DNA of 64,000 nt from JABDEZ01 sp965276955. GTDB taxonomy: Bacteria > Bacteroidota > Bacteroidia > Chitinophagales > Chitinophagaceae. The notes under the pieces are model-generated. The model searched no databases. It was not told the DNA's origin and saw nothing but the letters and a program-made list of their open reading frames with translations. The DNA lies in assembly GCA_965276955.1 (NCBI GenBank), contig CBDIBP010000022.1, positions 24,680 through 88,679 on the forward strand, in the 5' to 3' direction. Positions 25,389-35,660 of this stretch are shown in pieces. Within the stretch, counting starts at the first letter, position 1, and each line of letters starts with the position of its first letter. The position numbers were made by a program, and so were the translations under genes.

Positions 25389-26012
25389 TTAAGACCCCGC
25401 GTTCACGTAGTTCTCTATGGGGAGGCGCTTGGCTATGCTGCGGGCAAGGGTCATCTCATCAGCATACTCCAGCTCGCCGCCAAAGGCTATGCCGCGGGCT
25501 ATGGCCGTAATGCGCACGGGAAGGCCCTTGAGCTGGCGGGCTATGTAGTATACCGTGGTATCGCCCTCTATGGTGGGGCTTAGCGCCATTATGAGCTCTT
25601 CTACGCCGTTGTTCTTCACCCTGTCGTGCAGGGTATGTATATACAAGTGCTCGGGGCCTATGCCATCGAGCGGGCTAAGTATGCCGCCCAGTACATGATA
25701 CAGGCCATTGTACTGCTGGGTGCTCTCAATGGCTATGACATCGCGTATGGTCTCTACCACGCATACCTGGCCCTGGTTGCGGGCTCGATTGACGCATATA
25801 AGGCATACATCGGTATCGGCAACGTTGTGGCATATTTTGCAGAACTGCACCTCGTGCCGCATGCGGCCCACCGCACCGGTAAAGGCATCTACCTCCTGCT
25901 CGTTCATTTTCAGCAACTGCAGCACCAGGCGCAGCGCCGTTTTCTTACCTATACCCGGCAGCCGGGCAAACTCCTGCACCGCATCTTCTATTAACTTGGA
26001 GGAAAAGACCAT
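25389..26012 (-). CDS. recR: Recombination protein RecR
   Basis: A 207-residue protein that, with RecO and RecF, loads RecA at gaps. A helix-hairpin-helix lies near residues 17-30 (RLPGIGKKTALRL). The zinc finger is Cys58, Cys61, Cys70 and Cys73. The Toprim domain follows (VCVVETIRDVIAIE, then HVLGGILSPLDGIGPEHL). Length and all motifs are normal. Confidence 0.96.
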   Translation of the reverse strand: MVFSSKLIEDAVQEFARLPGIGKKTALRLVLQLLKMNEQEVDAFTGAVGRMRHEVQFCKICHNVADTDVCLICVNRARNQGQVCVVETIRDVIAIESTQQYNGLYHVLGGILSPLDGIGPEHLYIHTLHDRVKNNGVEELIMALSPTIEGDTTVYYIARQLKGLPVRITAIARGIAFGGELEYADEMTLARSIAKRLPIENYVNAGS

Positions 26013-26029
26013 GTACTAAAATATAACCC

Positions 26030-26037
26030 CAAATTTA
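26030..26037 (-). promoter_or_regulatory. -7 box for recR
   Basis: On the minus strand TAAATTTG fits TAnnTTTG exactly and ends 17 nt before the recR ATG at 26012. Confidence 0.45.
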
Positions 26038-26129
26038 CCCCATTTGCTTATCATTCTCCCTAATAAAAATTGTGGTTTATGTCGTTTTTTTCAATAATAT
26101 TGCGGACGTAACCTCCTTAACAAATATTT

Positions 26130-27308
26130 ATGAAAAAAACATTACTTCTTTTATCAGCCCTTGCTGTAGGCTTTAGCAGCTTCGCACAAGATGCAACCTT
26201 ATCTTCTGCAAATGTGGGAAGTACAACTGCCCAAAATCTTAACACTAAAGGGCTAAAAGGCGAATTGGCTAAAACAACAAACACTATTACGGGTAATCGT
26301 AACTTATTCGAAAGCTCAACTGATTCATTGAATCGTTTTCGTTTAGATTCTACCCTTATATATCGTGTTGGGACCACATTAGATAGTGGGTATGCTTTTG
26401 GGCCAAATTACTATGGATGGAACCAGTTTGCGCAGCAAGTATACAATCCATATAATTTCGATACAACGATCAATTCAATTGTTGGTATGCTTACTTATTG
26501 GCATGGTACAGTAAAAACTGGATCAACTAAAACCATCACATTTAATGAGTGGGGATTTGATACCAAGGCATACGTACATGCTGGTATAAATGGTAATTCA
26601 TCTACCAAGGATTCAATAGTTGGCATTCCGGGAACCGTTAAACAGACAAGTCAATCAGTTTCAATATCTCAATTAGGGATAGGTACATCTACTGTTGCAG
26701 ATGCACCCAAAGTAACTATGTTTACAACTGCTTGGCCAACACCAGGTGATAATTTCTTTGTAGGATATTCTATAACTTACACGGCTCCTGCTGGCGCATT
26801 TGCCGGAGATACTATTGGCTTACGTGTTTCAAAGCGTTCGTCAACTGGAATATGCTGTTTTTATGATCCAATTAGTGTAAATGATACACTTCTTGTCGGA
26901 ACAAACTTTGTTCATACCGGTAGCGGTACAAGTAATGGTTGGCAAGATCTACGTTGGGATTTTGGGCAAAATATTGATTTTTCAATGGTTCCAATCGTTA
27001 CATATAACCTTCCTAATATAGGTGTAAAGGGTTTAACTATCGGCAATCTTGCATTCTCTGGTAACTATCCTAACCCTGCAGTAAATAGCACAACGATAAA
27101 GGTGGCTCTAACACATAATGATGATGTTACTGTTACAGTTATGGATATGGAAGGCCGCACACTTAGCACACTTACTAAGAATGGCTTATCTGCTGGTGAC
27201 CAACTGATAGAATTAAACATATCTTCACTTGCTACAGGTAATTACTTATATATGGTTCGTGCTGCAGGTGGTGGTGCTTTCGCAAGCAAACTGTCTGTGA
27301 TTAAATAG
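26130..27308 (+). CDS. T9SS cargo protein with type A sorting domain
   Basis: A 392-residue secreted protein with a signal peptide (1-20, ending SSFAQ) and a central region of about 280 residues without a recognised domain but beta-rich and Thr/Asn/Gly-rich. The C-terminal ~75 residues (NYPNPAVNSTTIKVALTHND ... ASKLSVIK) are a T9SS type A sorting domain. Two adjacent cysteines occur in GICCFYDP. It is probably a surface or released protein. A strong terminator follows and a second cargo gene lies 169 bp downstream. Confidence 0.85.
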   Translation: MKKTLLLLSALAVGFSSFAQDATLSSANVGSTTAQNLNTKGLKGELAKTTNTITGNRNLFESSTDSLNRFRLDSTLIYRVGTTLDSGYAFGPNYYGWNQFAQQVYNPYNFDTTINSIVGMLTYWHGTVKTGSTKTITFNEWGFDTKAYVHAGINGNSSTKDSIVGIPGTVKQTSQSVSISQLGIGTSTVADAPKVTMFTTAWPTPGDNFFVGYSITYTAPAGAFAGDTIGLRVSKRSSTGICCFYDPISVNDTLLVGTNFVHTGSGTSNGWQDLRWDFGQNIDFSMVPIVTYNLPNIGVKGLTIGNLAFSGNYPNPAVNSTTIKVALTHNDDVTVTVMDMEGRTLSTLTKNGLSAGDQLIELNISSLATGNYLYMVRAAGGGAFASKLSVIK

Positions 27309-27321
27309 TTTTTTTCTTTTT

Positions 27322-27359
27322 AGCAAAAAGGGAGCGCTGGAAAGCGCTCCCTTTTTGCT
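27322..27359 (+). terminator. Terminator after the first cargo gene
   Basis: A perfect 17-bp stem (27322-27338 with 27343-27359) has a GGAA tetraloop and is followed by TTTTTATTT. The inner stem GGGAGCGCT is shared with the terminator after the next gene. Confidence 0.9.
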
Positions 27360-27476
27360 TTTTATTTATACCATAAAATTCGCTTTCATTAACAATAATT
27401 TCATTTTGTTTTGCTTGGATGATCGGATAATATTTTACATATTGTAAAATATATTTTCACCTTCAAAACCACCCAA

Positions 27477-29411
27477 ATGAGAAAAGTATTATTGTCTTTG
27501 TTTGTTTTGTTTTTTGCATTGTGCGCCCATGCCGACAATTCCGCGCAGCAAGTTGTGGATGCTTGCATCAGCGCTGATGGTATGAAGCTAAGAATTACAT
27601 TGAATCATCTTTCATACACGAACATGTATATCTACATCCCTGGTATTACCACCACTTCAGGTATACCAGATATAAGCTATACCCACAACCCGCAAGACCC
27701 CACCTCTGTCGACTTTAATTTCGATTTGACTGGCTACGCAACTACGCCGCTAACTGGTTGCGTTGCTATTACCTATAGTGGCGATCCCGTCTCGGGTCAT
27801 TCGGGGAGTACTTATACCCCACTTACTATCTGCCCCTGCACAGAGCCTACACCTACCGGGTGCTTCTACATGGATGTGAACGGAGCCGATGTGGTAAAAT
27901 TGGTTTCCACGAACCCCAATATAGACAACTACTACCTGTGGAATCCCAGCGACCTTTCGGGCATGCACTATGTGGCCAACGGCCCAGGGACGCTGGATGC
28001 TGATGGAGTGCATTACGATTATTATTTCCCCAATTATCCGCTTAGCATTCAAAATGGCTGCGCTACCATTTATTACAGCACACAACTTGGTGATGGTACC
28101 GGCAGCTATGACCCTACAAAAGGGACATGGGCTAATACTTTAACAATATGTCCTTGCCCACTGGCACCTGTATCTCAGTGCTATTCGGACGATGGTAGTG
28201 GTAACTTGACCATAAAGCTGTCTTACCCTATATTTACTGATGTACGGCTCTTTACTCAAACGGGCGCTGGTGCTACGGCATATAGTTACGACCATAACGC
28301 ATCAAATATATCATTTGCAGTACCGCAAGACGCTTCCGGAAACTATATTTATACATTTGTCATTCCTACCAGTGACATACCGCTATATATACCGAACTCA
28401 ACAGGATGTTATACATTTTATGTATCTACAGAGCCGTGGGATCCAGCCAACGTTGATGCCAGCCCTGCCGATTTTGCGACGCCTATAAGGATATGCCCTT
28501 GCTGTTCACAGGGCACTGCCAATTCACATATTTCCTATACCTTAAGTACGCAGTCAACTAACCCGCTAACAGTAGATTTTTCGAATGGAATGGGTACGAA
28601 CTGGGATTTTGGTGACGGTCATACGGCAACTAATTCAAGCAACGTGAACCACACCTATACAACTGCCGGCTCTTATACAGTTTCCAGTTCTACACATATG
28701 AGTATCTTGTACAATGGAACGGGATTATGGGTGCCCGATTGTACGAAAAGTGATATGATATGCTTGACGGGAACGCCTGTTGATCGTACCCAAAATATAA
28801 ACAATAATAATGTTAATGTGTTGGGACCTTGTGGGGTTGATTTTACTGCTAGCATCAATGGGAATTTTTTATCACTAACTATTCCTCAGACATTTACAGG
28901 TGGACTTTTTAATGCGTACCCTGCTACACGTTATATTATTTGGGGAGATTCTAGTCCCGATATTTCATTTAGTGGTGCATTGCCTTCGTTCACTGTTTCA
29001 CATACTTACAGTGCTGCCGGTACATACGTAGTTTATTGCAGTGGTGTAGCAGGATGCTTAACAGGTCTGTCAATTTGTATCGATGACAACGACCATAACG
29101 AACAACGCAGAGCTAACCCTAATACCCCAATACCTACTACTGTGCAGCAGAAAGTTCAAGACATTAACTTGTTCCCTAACCCGGCTACGGATGTAACTAT
29201 GCTGACCTTTAACCTGCAGAACGCAGCTACAATAAAAGTAGATGTGGTAGATGTAGTGGGCCGTGTAGTGCTACCGGTAAGCAATATAGCTATGAACCCC
29301 GGTAACCAGAAGGTAGAGATCAATACCAGCAACCTGGCATCGGGTATCTACAATGTAAATATCCAGACCGATAAGGGTATTACTACCAAGCGACTGAGTG
29401 TGGTAAAGTAA
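27477..29411 (+). CDS. T9SS cargo protein with PKD domains and type A sorting domain
   Basis: A 644-residue secreted protein with a signal peptide (1-19, ending AHA-D). Residues about 30-340 contain three similar blocks, each ending in a Cys-Pro-Cys motif (ICPCTEPTP, ICPCPLAP, ICPCCSQG), likely disulfide-linked or metal-binding modules. A PKD domain follows (TNWDFGDGHTATNSSNVNHT, about 375-410), then a second PKD-like segment, and a type A sorting domain (NLFPNPATDVTMLTFNL ... KRLSVVK). Confidence 0.87.
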   Translation: MRKVLLSLFVLFFALCAHADNSAQQVVDACISADGMKLRITLNHLSYTNMYIYIPGITTTSGIPDISYTHNPQDPTSVDFNFDLTGYATTPLTGCVAITYSGDPVSGHSGSTYTPLTICPCTEPTPTGCFYMDVNGADVVKLVSTNPNIDNYYLWNPSDLSGMHYVANGPGTLDADGVHYDYYFPNYPLSIQNGCATIYYSTQLGDGTGSYDPTKGTWANTLTICPCPLAPVSQCYSDDGSGNLTIKLSYPIFTDVRLFTQTGAGATAYSYDHNASNISFAVPQDASGNYIYTFVIPTSDIPLYIPNSTGCYTFYVSTEPWDPANVDASPADFATPIRICPCCSQGTANSHISYTLSTQSTNPLTVDFSNGMGTNWDFGDGHTATNSSNVNHTYTTAGSYTVSSSTHMSILYNGTGLWVPDCTKSDMICLTGTPVDRTQNINNNNVNVLGPCGVDFTASINGNFLSLTIPQTFTGGLFNAYPATRYIIWGDSSPDISFSGALPSFTVSHTYSAAGTYVVYCSGVAGCLTGLSICIDDNDHNEQRRANPNTPIPTTVQQKVQDINLFPNPATDVTMLTFNLQNAATIKVDVVDVVGRVVLPVSNIAMNPGNQKVEINTSNLASGIYNVNIQTDKGITTKRLSVVK

Positions 29412-29428
29412 GAGATAGTTTTTAACAA

Positions 29429-29466
29429 TAATAAAAGGGAGCGCTGTGCAGCGCTCCCTTTTATTA
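29429..29466. terminator. Terminator between the second cargo gene and argS
   Basis: A perfect 17-bp stem (29429-29445 with 29450-29466) has a GTGC loop. It lies between convergent genes and has the same inner core GGGAGCGCT as the hairpin at 27322-27359. Confidence 0.88.
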
Positions 29467-29512
29467 AAACTCTTTTATAACAGGATGTACGATTGCGCCT
29501 GGCATCAAAGAA

Positions 29513-31312
29513 TTACATTTTCTCCGGCAACTTGATGCCGAGGAGGTGCATGGCGTGGCGGAGTATCTGGGCGGTCATGATGATGATCATGAGGCGGAGT
29601 TGTTTCTTTTCTTCATTCTCGGCTTTGCTGATGCTGTGCTCGTCGTAGAAGGTATTGAATGCTTGTGCCAGGCCAAAAGAGTAGTTGCACAGTTCGGATG
29701 GGTTGTACTCATTGGCTGATGCTGCCAGCACATCGGGATATTGCTCCAGCATCAGCACTATGCGCTTTTCTGCAGGCGTTACGGCCTCTTTAAAGTCGGT
29801 GGACTGGAACTTAGTATTGCCCGGCAGTAAGGGCATATTTTCTTTACGTAGTATGCTGCATATTCGCGCATGTGCATATTGTATAAAGGTGGCAGTGTAC
29901 CCATGCAGGTCTATAGACTCCTTCGGGTCGAAGATCATCTTCTTCTTGGGGTCTACACGCAGGAGGTAGAATTTAAGGGCGCCCATGCCTATGGTCTCGT
30001 ACAGGGTGGTCAGCTCTGACTGAGTAAAGCCTTCGCTTTTGCCTGCCTGCTCGGTTTGTTCTTTTGCAAGGGCTATCATCTCGTTGGCCATATCATCGGC
30101 GTCGACCACTGTGCCCTCGCGGCTTTTCATGCGGCCTGTTGGCAGCTCTACCATGCCGTAGCTGAGGTGGTATATGCCATCGGCACAAGGTTCGCTGAGT
30201 TTTTTGAGTATCAGTTTCAGCACCTGCATGTGGTAGTTCTGCTCATCGGCTATCACGTACACGCTCTGGTTCAGTTTGTAGTCATCATATTTGAGTCGTG
30301 CAGTGCCGAGGTCCTGCGTCATATATACGCTGGTGCCATCGCCACGCAGCAGGAGCTTCTGGTCCAGTCCGTCGTCGGTGAGGTCTATCCACACACTGCC
30401 ATCTTCTTTTTTAAAGAGCACTTTCTTTTCAAGTCCTTCGGCCACTATGTTCTTGCCCAGCAGGTAGGTATCGCTTTCGTGGTATACCTTATCGAAGGTG
30501 ATGCCCAGCTTGCGGTAGCTCTCGTCGAAGCCTTTGTACACCCAGCCATTCATGGTTTGCCATAAGGCACGTACTTCCGCATCACCAGCCTCCCAGTCGC
30601 GCAGCATGGATTGTGCTTCCTGCATTATGGGGGCTTCTTTCTCGGCCTTTGCTTCTTCCATACCACCAGCTACAAGGGTGGCTATCTCTTCTTTATATGC
30701 GTTGTTGAACTTTACGTAGTAATCGCCCACCAGGTGGTCGCCCTTTGTGCCTGTGTTCTCGGGGGTAGCGCCGTTGGCATAGCGTTGCCAGGCCACCATC
30801 GATTTGCAGATGTGTATTCCCCTGTCGTTTATCAGGTTGGCCTTTATCACTTGCTTGCCGTTGGCCTTGCATATCTGGCTCATTGCAGCACCAAGGAATA
30901 TATTGCGCAGGTGGCCAAAGTGCAGGGGCTTGTTGGTGTTGGGCGATGAATATTCTATCATCACCCGGCAGTCAGTACCCGGTTTTTCGCCGTAGTGTAT
31001 GTTATTAAAATTATTGAGCAGGAAAGTGACCCAATAGTTGTCGGTGATGCTGAGGTTGAGGAAGCCGCTTACCACCTGGTACTTGTTGAAGATGCCGGTC
31101 TTCTCGACCAGGTATGCGCCCAGTTGTGCGCCCAGTGCATCGGGCTTCATGCGCAAGGCCTTGACGAATGGGAACAGGACAACAGTGTAGTCCCCTTCAA
31201 ATTCGGGCTTGGTCTGGTTTATGGTCAGGGTCACATCCTTAATATCCGCATCGGGGAAAAGATGCTTTACGGCATCGGCAACTATCAGTTTTATCTGGGC
31301 AGCAAGCGTCAT
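29513..31312 (-). CDS. argS: Arginyl-tRNA synthetase
   Basis: A 599-residue class I aminoacyl-tRNA synthetase. An N-terminal Add-1 domain (about 1-110) is followed by the HIGH-type motif HFGH (131-134) in NTNKPLHFGHLRN. The arginine-pocket and 'MKSREGTVV' region replaces a classic KMSKS, as usual for ArgRS, and an all-helical anticodon-binding domain closes the protein (ALKFYLL ... LLGIKLPEKM). Complete and of normal length. Confidence 0.96.
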   Translation of the reverse strand: MTLAAQIKLIVADAVKHLFPDADIKDVTLTINQTKPEFEGDYTVVLFPFVKALRMKPDALGAQLGAYLVEKTGIFNKYQVVSGFLNLSITDNYWVTFLLNNFNNIHYGEKPGTDCRVMIEYSSPNTNKPLHFGHLRNIFLGAAMSQICKANGKQVIKANLINDRGIHICKSMVAWQRYANGATPENTGTKGDHLVGDYYVKFNNAYKEEIATLVAGGMEEAKAEKEAPIMQEAQSMLRDWEAGDAEVRALWQTMNGWVYKGFDESYRKLGITFDKVYHESDTYLLGKNIVAEGLEKKVLFKKEDGSVWIDLTDDGLDQKLLLRGDGTSVYMTQDLGTARLKYDDYKLNQSVYVIADEQNYHMQVLKLILKKLSEPCADGIYHLSYGMVELPTGRMKSREGTVVDADDMANEMIALAKEQTEQAGKSEGFTQSELTTLYETIGMGALKFYLLRVDPKKKMIFDPKESIDLHGYTATFIQYAHARICSILRKENMPLLPGNTKFQSTDFKEAVTPAEKRIVLMLEQYPDVLAASANEYNPSELCNYSFGLAQAFNTFYDEHSISKAENEEKKQLRLMIIIMTAQILRHAMHLLGIKLPEKM

Positions 31313-31506
31313 CTAACAAAAAATTGATCTGATGCAAAAGTAATATATCGCGTGCACCGTTCCCCACACGAGTGTGAAAAAGATATGATAGCTTGCCCGC
31401 TACCTGTCTTATGGGACTATTTTTAATGTAAATTAGTGGCTATGGCCCTATTTTACTAAGAGGAGCATATAGGTTATCTTTAATTCTGTTACGGCCCCGG
31501 CGATCG

Positions 31507-34107
31507 ATGGCCATTTTTAAGCCCATAACTATGCAAGATAGCACCAGCAACAATTATTTATCGCAGTTCAAAGACCAGGTAGGTACCAAGTTCCAGTTGT
31601 ATAACAGCTTGTTCATATCACTGCCATTTCATAAAATTGAGAACACGGGTATCCTACTGTCGTTGTTCCAGATACGCTGCCAGGAAGGTTTTGATAAGGG
31701 TATGAGCCCGATAGAGATCATTGAAGACTTTATACACAGCAATACTACCTACGATACGGAACAGGGCAAAATAGAATTGCTGTTCCGCTTTATACAGTAT
31801 ACAGAGCGTCAGGTGGTACTATTTGATGCAGTAGAGGATGCTGCATTTGTGCGAACACACGATATGGGTGGCCCAGGTACCCTGAAACAACTGAGCTCTG
31901 AGATACAGTATGGGCACAAGGAAGAGGCACTGACGCAAAAGCTGAAGGACTACGCCATACGGCTGGTAGTGACAGCGCACCCCACACAGTTCTACCCTGA
32001 TGAGGTGCTGGGTATCATCAACGACCTGTCTACGGCACTTAAGGAAGATAATGTGGGCAACGTGAACATGTACCTGCGGCAGCTGGGTAAGACACCCTTC
32101 CTGAAAAAGCAAAAGCCATCCCCTTATGATGAGGCGGTGAGCCTGCTGTGGTATATGGAGCATGTGTTCTACTTTGCTGCGGGCAAAATAATGAGTCAAC
32201 TCAAGGACCGGTTCCCGTATGCAGTGAGCGATAAGAACCCTGTGATCAATATGGGTTTCTGGCCGGGTGGGGACAGGGATGGTAATCCGTTCGTGACAGC
32301 TGGTATCACTAAGCAGGTGGCTGCCACATTGAATAAGCGTATCATAAAATGCTATCATAAAGAGATAAGGAGATTAAGGCACAGGCTTACTTTTAAGGGT
32401 GTGCTTGCGCTTGTGACCAGTCTGGAAGAAAAGCTATTCAACGCGCTGTACTACCCATCGGGCACACCGCTTACTACCGGTGAGATAACAGGGGCATTGC
32501 AGCAGATAAAACAAACAATCATTACCGAGCATGACAGCCTTTTTGTAGAGCTTGTAGACGAGATGCTGGTGAAGGTGGGGATATTCGGGTTGTTCTTTGC
32601 CTCGCTGGATATAAGGCAAAACAGTACAGTGCATACAGACACAATAAATGCTATAGATAAAAAAATAAAGATACTGCCTGCGGGCTACGATGCACTGGAC
32701 GAGGCAGGAAAACTAAATGCCCTGATGACCATAGACAAGCAGGCAGATGTGCAACTGGATGACCCGCTGCTGCAGGATACGCTTGACGTGATGAGGGACA
32801 TAAAGGGTATACAAGAAACCAATGGTGAAAAGGGATGCCACAGGTATGTGATAAGCCACAATACCTGCGCGCTGAATGTGGCAGAGGTATACGCACTGCT
32901 GAAGATGTGCAGCGATGGAAGTGAACTGAGAGTGGATATAACACCACTTTTTGAAATGATAGAAGACCTGAAGAAGGCCGGCGATGTGATGAAGGTGCTG
33001 TATGAGAACGAGGTATACCGTGCGCACCTACGTAGTCGCGGGGATGTGCAGCACATCATGCTCGGCTTCTCAGACGGTACTAAGGATGGTGGATACCTGA
33101 TGGCCAATTGGAGCATATACAAGGCAAAGGAAGACCTGACCGCCGTAGCGAAGGAGCACGATATAGAAGTGGTGTTCTTTGATGGCAGAGGTGGACCGCC
33201 CGCACGTGGTGGTGGCAAGACCCACCAGTTCTACGCATCGATGGGCAGCAACATAGCCAGCAAGGAGATACAGATAACCATACAGGGGCAGACGATAAGC
33301 AGCAGCTTTGGCAATATAGATGCTGCGGAATTTAACATGGAAAAGCTGCTGCACGCAGGTATATATAACAGCGTACTTGCAGAACAAAAGCCTACACTTA
33401 CAACAGCGCAGGAAGCGCTGATGGTGGAGTTATCGCAAGAAGGGTATGAGGCTTATATAGGGCTGAAACAACATCCTGACTTTATGGAGTACCTGGAGCA
33501 TGTGAGCCCGCTACGCTTCTATGCAGATACCAACATAGGCAGCAGACCAGCAAAAAGGAATGCCGGCAAGAAAATGACGCTGGATGACCTGCGGGCCATA
33601 CCTTTTGTAAGCGCCTGGAGCCAACTGAAACAAAATGTACCCGGCTACTACGGTGTAGGGACCGCGCTGCAAAAAAAGGAGAAAGCCGGCCGCTGGCAGG
33701 AGGTAAAAGACCTGTACGATAATTCTCTTTTCTTCAGGACGATGATAGACAATTGTGAGATGGCCATGATGAAAAGCTTTTTGCCACTTACGGCCTACCT
33801 GGCCAAGGACCCAGTATATGGCACGATATGGAACATGATAGCCGATGAATATGAACTATCGAAGACGATGATACTAAAGCTGGCAGGCACGCAGACGCTA
33901 ATGGAGAAATACCCGGTAGATCGACTGTCTGTAGAGATGAGGGAACGAATAGTATTGCCGCTCACCACCATACAACAATATGCTATCAGCAAGATACGGG
34001 AGATGGAAAAAGATAAAGATGCTGATGCAGAGCTTAAGAAAACATTTGAGACACTGGTGGTGCGTTGCTCTTTTGGTATCATTAATGCCGGGAGGAATTC
34101 GGCGTAG
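31507..34107 (+). CDS. ppc: Phosphoenolpyruvate carboxylase
   Basis: An 866-residue anaplerotic enzyme that converts phosphoenolpyruvate and bicarbonate to oxaloacetate. The catalytic His158 is in VVTAHPTQ and the Arg561 loop is DGRGGPPARGGGKTHQ, the variant used by Bacteroidota enzymes. Conserved segments such as FWPGGDRDGNPFVT (substrate site) are present and the C-terminus ends in RNSA, close to the usual RNTG. An internal ATG at 31531 could be the real start (858 residues). It stands alone between argS and an aminotransferase. Confidence 0.95.
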   Translation: MAIFKPITMQDSTSNNYLSQFKDQVGTKFQLYNSLFISLPFHKIENTGILLSLFQIRCQEGFDKGMSPIEIIEDFIHSNTTYDTEQGKIELLFRFIQYTERQVVLFDAVEDAAFVRTHDMGGPGTLKQLSSEIQYGHKEEALTQKLKDYAIRLVVTAHPTQFYPDEVLGIINDLSTALKEDNVGNVNMYLRQLGKTPFLKKQKPSPYDEAVSLLWYMEHVFYFAAGKIMSQLKDRFPYAVSDKNPVINMGFWPGGDRDGNPFVTAGITKQVAATLNKRIIKCYHKEIRRLRHRLTFKGVLALVTSLEEKLFNALYYPSGTPLTTGEITGALQQIKQTIITEHDSLFVELVDEMLVKVGIFGLFFASLDIRQNSTVHTDTINAIDKKIKILPAGYDALDEAGKLNALMTIDKQADVQLDDPLLQDTLDVMRDIKGIQETNGEKGCHRYVISHNTCALNVAEVYALLKMCSDGSELRVDITPLFEMIEDLKKAGDVMKVLYENEVYRAHLRSRGDVQHIMLGFSDGTKDGGYLMANWSIYKAKEDLTAVAKEHDIEVVFFDGRGGPPARGGGKTHQFYASMGSNIASKEIQITIQGQTISSSFGNIDAAEFNMEKLLHAGIYNSVLAEQKPTLTTAQEALMVELSQEGYEAYIGLKQHPDFMEYLEHVSPLRFYADTNIGSRPAKRNAGKKMTLDDLRAIPFVSAWSQLKQNVPGYYGVGTALQKKEKAGRWQEVKDLYDNSLFFRTMIDNCEMAMMKSFLPLTAYLAKDPVYGTIWNMIADEYELSKTMILKLAGTQTLMEKYPVDRLSVEMRERIVLPLTTIQQYAISKIREMEKDKDADAELKKTFETLVVRCSFGIINAGRNSA

Positions 34108-34247
34108 GAATTACCTTTAAGAGTATATAAATGTGGATCAATACACCTTACGTAACACACCCGCATAGTTCTGTAAGAGGGTACTGCTTCAAAAGAGCAT
34201 TTAAATTATTATAATAAATAATATAAAATATTCTTTCGGTTTTCAAT

Positions 34248-34255
34248 TAAATTTG
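34248..34255 (+). promoter_or_regulatory. -7 box for the aminotransferase gene
   Basis: TAAATTTG fits TAnnTTTG exactly and ends 37 nt before the ATG at 34293. Confidence 0.45.
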
Positions 34256-34292
34256 CAGTTTAAACTTTTAAAACAAATAGTCAATATCTGAA

Positions 34293-35564
34293 ATGAGTAA
34301 ACTTAGTCATCTTGCGGAGACACTGGTCGGTTCTGAAATAGTGCGATTAGGAAATGACATCAGCAATCGTATCGGTCGTGGTGAAAAGATATATAATTAT
34401 ACCATCGGTGATTTTGACCCTGGTATATTCCCGATCCCGCAAGACCTGGAAGACCTCATTGTGAAGGCATATCGTGATAAACGCACCAACTATCCACCTG
34501 CAGATGGTATCTTAAAACTGCGTGCAGGTGTGAGTGAATTCATAAAAGATTCTGAAGGTATTGAATACGGTACCAACGAAATACTGATAGCCAGCGGTGG
34601 TCGTCCATTGATATATGCCGTGTTCCGCACCCTTGTAGACAAGGGGGATAAAGTGATATATGCAGTGCCCTCCTGGAACAATAACCACTACGTACATATA
34701 AATGAAGCACAACACTGTGTAATAAAAACAGAGGCAGAGAACGATTTTATGCCCACTGCTGCTGATATAGCTCCGCATATATCAGGCGCTACTTTATTGT
34801 GCCTGTGTACCCCTCAAAACCCTACCGGCACCACGCTGGGCAAGGAAGAGATGGAAAAGATATGTGACCTGGTACTGGCAGAGAACGCCAAAAGGAAACC
34901 GGAAGAGAAGAAACTGTATGTAATGTTCGACCAGATGTACTTTAAGCTTACTTATGGTACCACAGAACATCAAAACCCTGTAGCGCTACGCCCTGCCATG
35001 AAGGAATTTACAATCCTTGTAGACGGTATATCGAAAGTATTTGCTGCAACAGGTGTACGCGTGGGCTGGGCGCTGGGGCCTGCTAACGTGATTAATAAAA
35101 TGAAGTCGCTACTGAGCCATGTAGGCGCCTGGGCACCTATGGCAGAACAAGTAGCGGTAGCAGAATACTTACAGAAAAAAGATAGTATCGCTACTTATCT
35201 CACACAATTTAAAGCGCAACTGGAAGAGCGCTTGTGGAGCATATATAAAGGCTTTAAAGCACTGAAAGAGAAAGGCTACCCTGTAGATGCGGTAGCACCA
35301 CAGGCCGCTATTTACCTTACGATCAAATTTGACCTGAAAGGTAATAGTACAGATACTAAGAACCTGGAAACACAAGGTGATGTAACAGAATATATACTGG
35401 ATAAAGCGAAGCTTGCCGTAGTGCCTTTTTATGCCTTTGGTGCCCCACAGGATTCGCCATGGTACAGGCTTAGTATAGGTACCTGTAAGAACGAAGACAT
35501 TCCCGAAATGTTCGCAAGCTTAGAGGCTGCGCTGAAGCACTTAAAAATACCAGCTTCTGTATAG
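34293..35564 (+). CDS. PLP-dependent class I/II aminotransferase (aspartate type)
   Basis: A 423-residue fold-type I aminotransferase. The pyridoxal-binding lysine is Lys248 in DGISKVFAATGVRVGW. Other conserved points are the PQNPTGTTLG segment (Asn of the cofactor pocket), the D-Q-M-Y motif (about 210-213) and the carboxylate-binding Arg in WYRLSIGTC near the C-terminus. It resembles AspB-like enzymes of Bacteroidota. Substrate is not certain, but aspartate or an aromatic amino acid is likely. Confidence 0.88.
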   Translation: MSKLSHLAETLVGSEIVRLGNDISNRIGRGEKIYNYTIGDFDPGIFPIPQDLEDLIVKAYRDKRTNYPPADGILKLRAGVSEFIKDSEGIEYGTNEILIASGGRPLIYAVFRTLVDKGDKVIYAVPSWNNNHYVHINEAQHCVIKTEAENDFMPTAADIAPHISGATLLCLCTPQNPTGTTLGKEEMEKICDLVLAENAKRKPEEKKLYVMFDQMYFKLTYGTTEHQNPVALRPAMKEFTILVDGISKVFAATGVRVGWALGPANVINKMKSLLSHVGAWAPMAEQVAVAEYLQKKDSIATYLTQFKAQLEERLWSIYKGFKALKEKGYPVDAVAPQAAIYLTIKFDLKGNSTDTKNLETQGDVTEYILDKAKLAVVPFYAFGAPQDSPWYRLSIGTCKNEDIPEMFASLEAALKHLKIPASV

Positions 35565-35592
35565 TAACACACTTATTTCTGCACATAATGTA

Positions 35593-35620
35593 AAACGTCC
35601 CGGTATTTTCCGGGACGTTT
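35593..35620 (+). terminator. Terminator after the aminotransferase gene
   Basis: A perfect 11-bp stem (35593-35603 with 35610-35620), loop TATTTT, followed by GTTTTT. Confidence 0.88.
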
Positions 35621-35660
35621 GTTTTTAGGGTCAAGGCTTATTCTTCGATACATTAATGAC

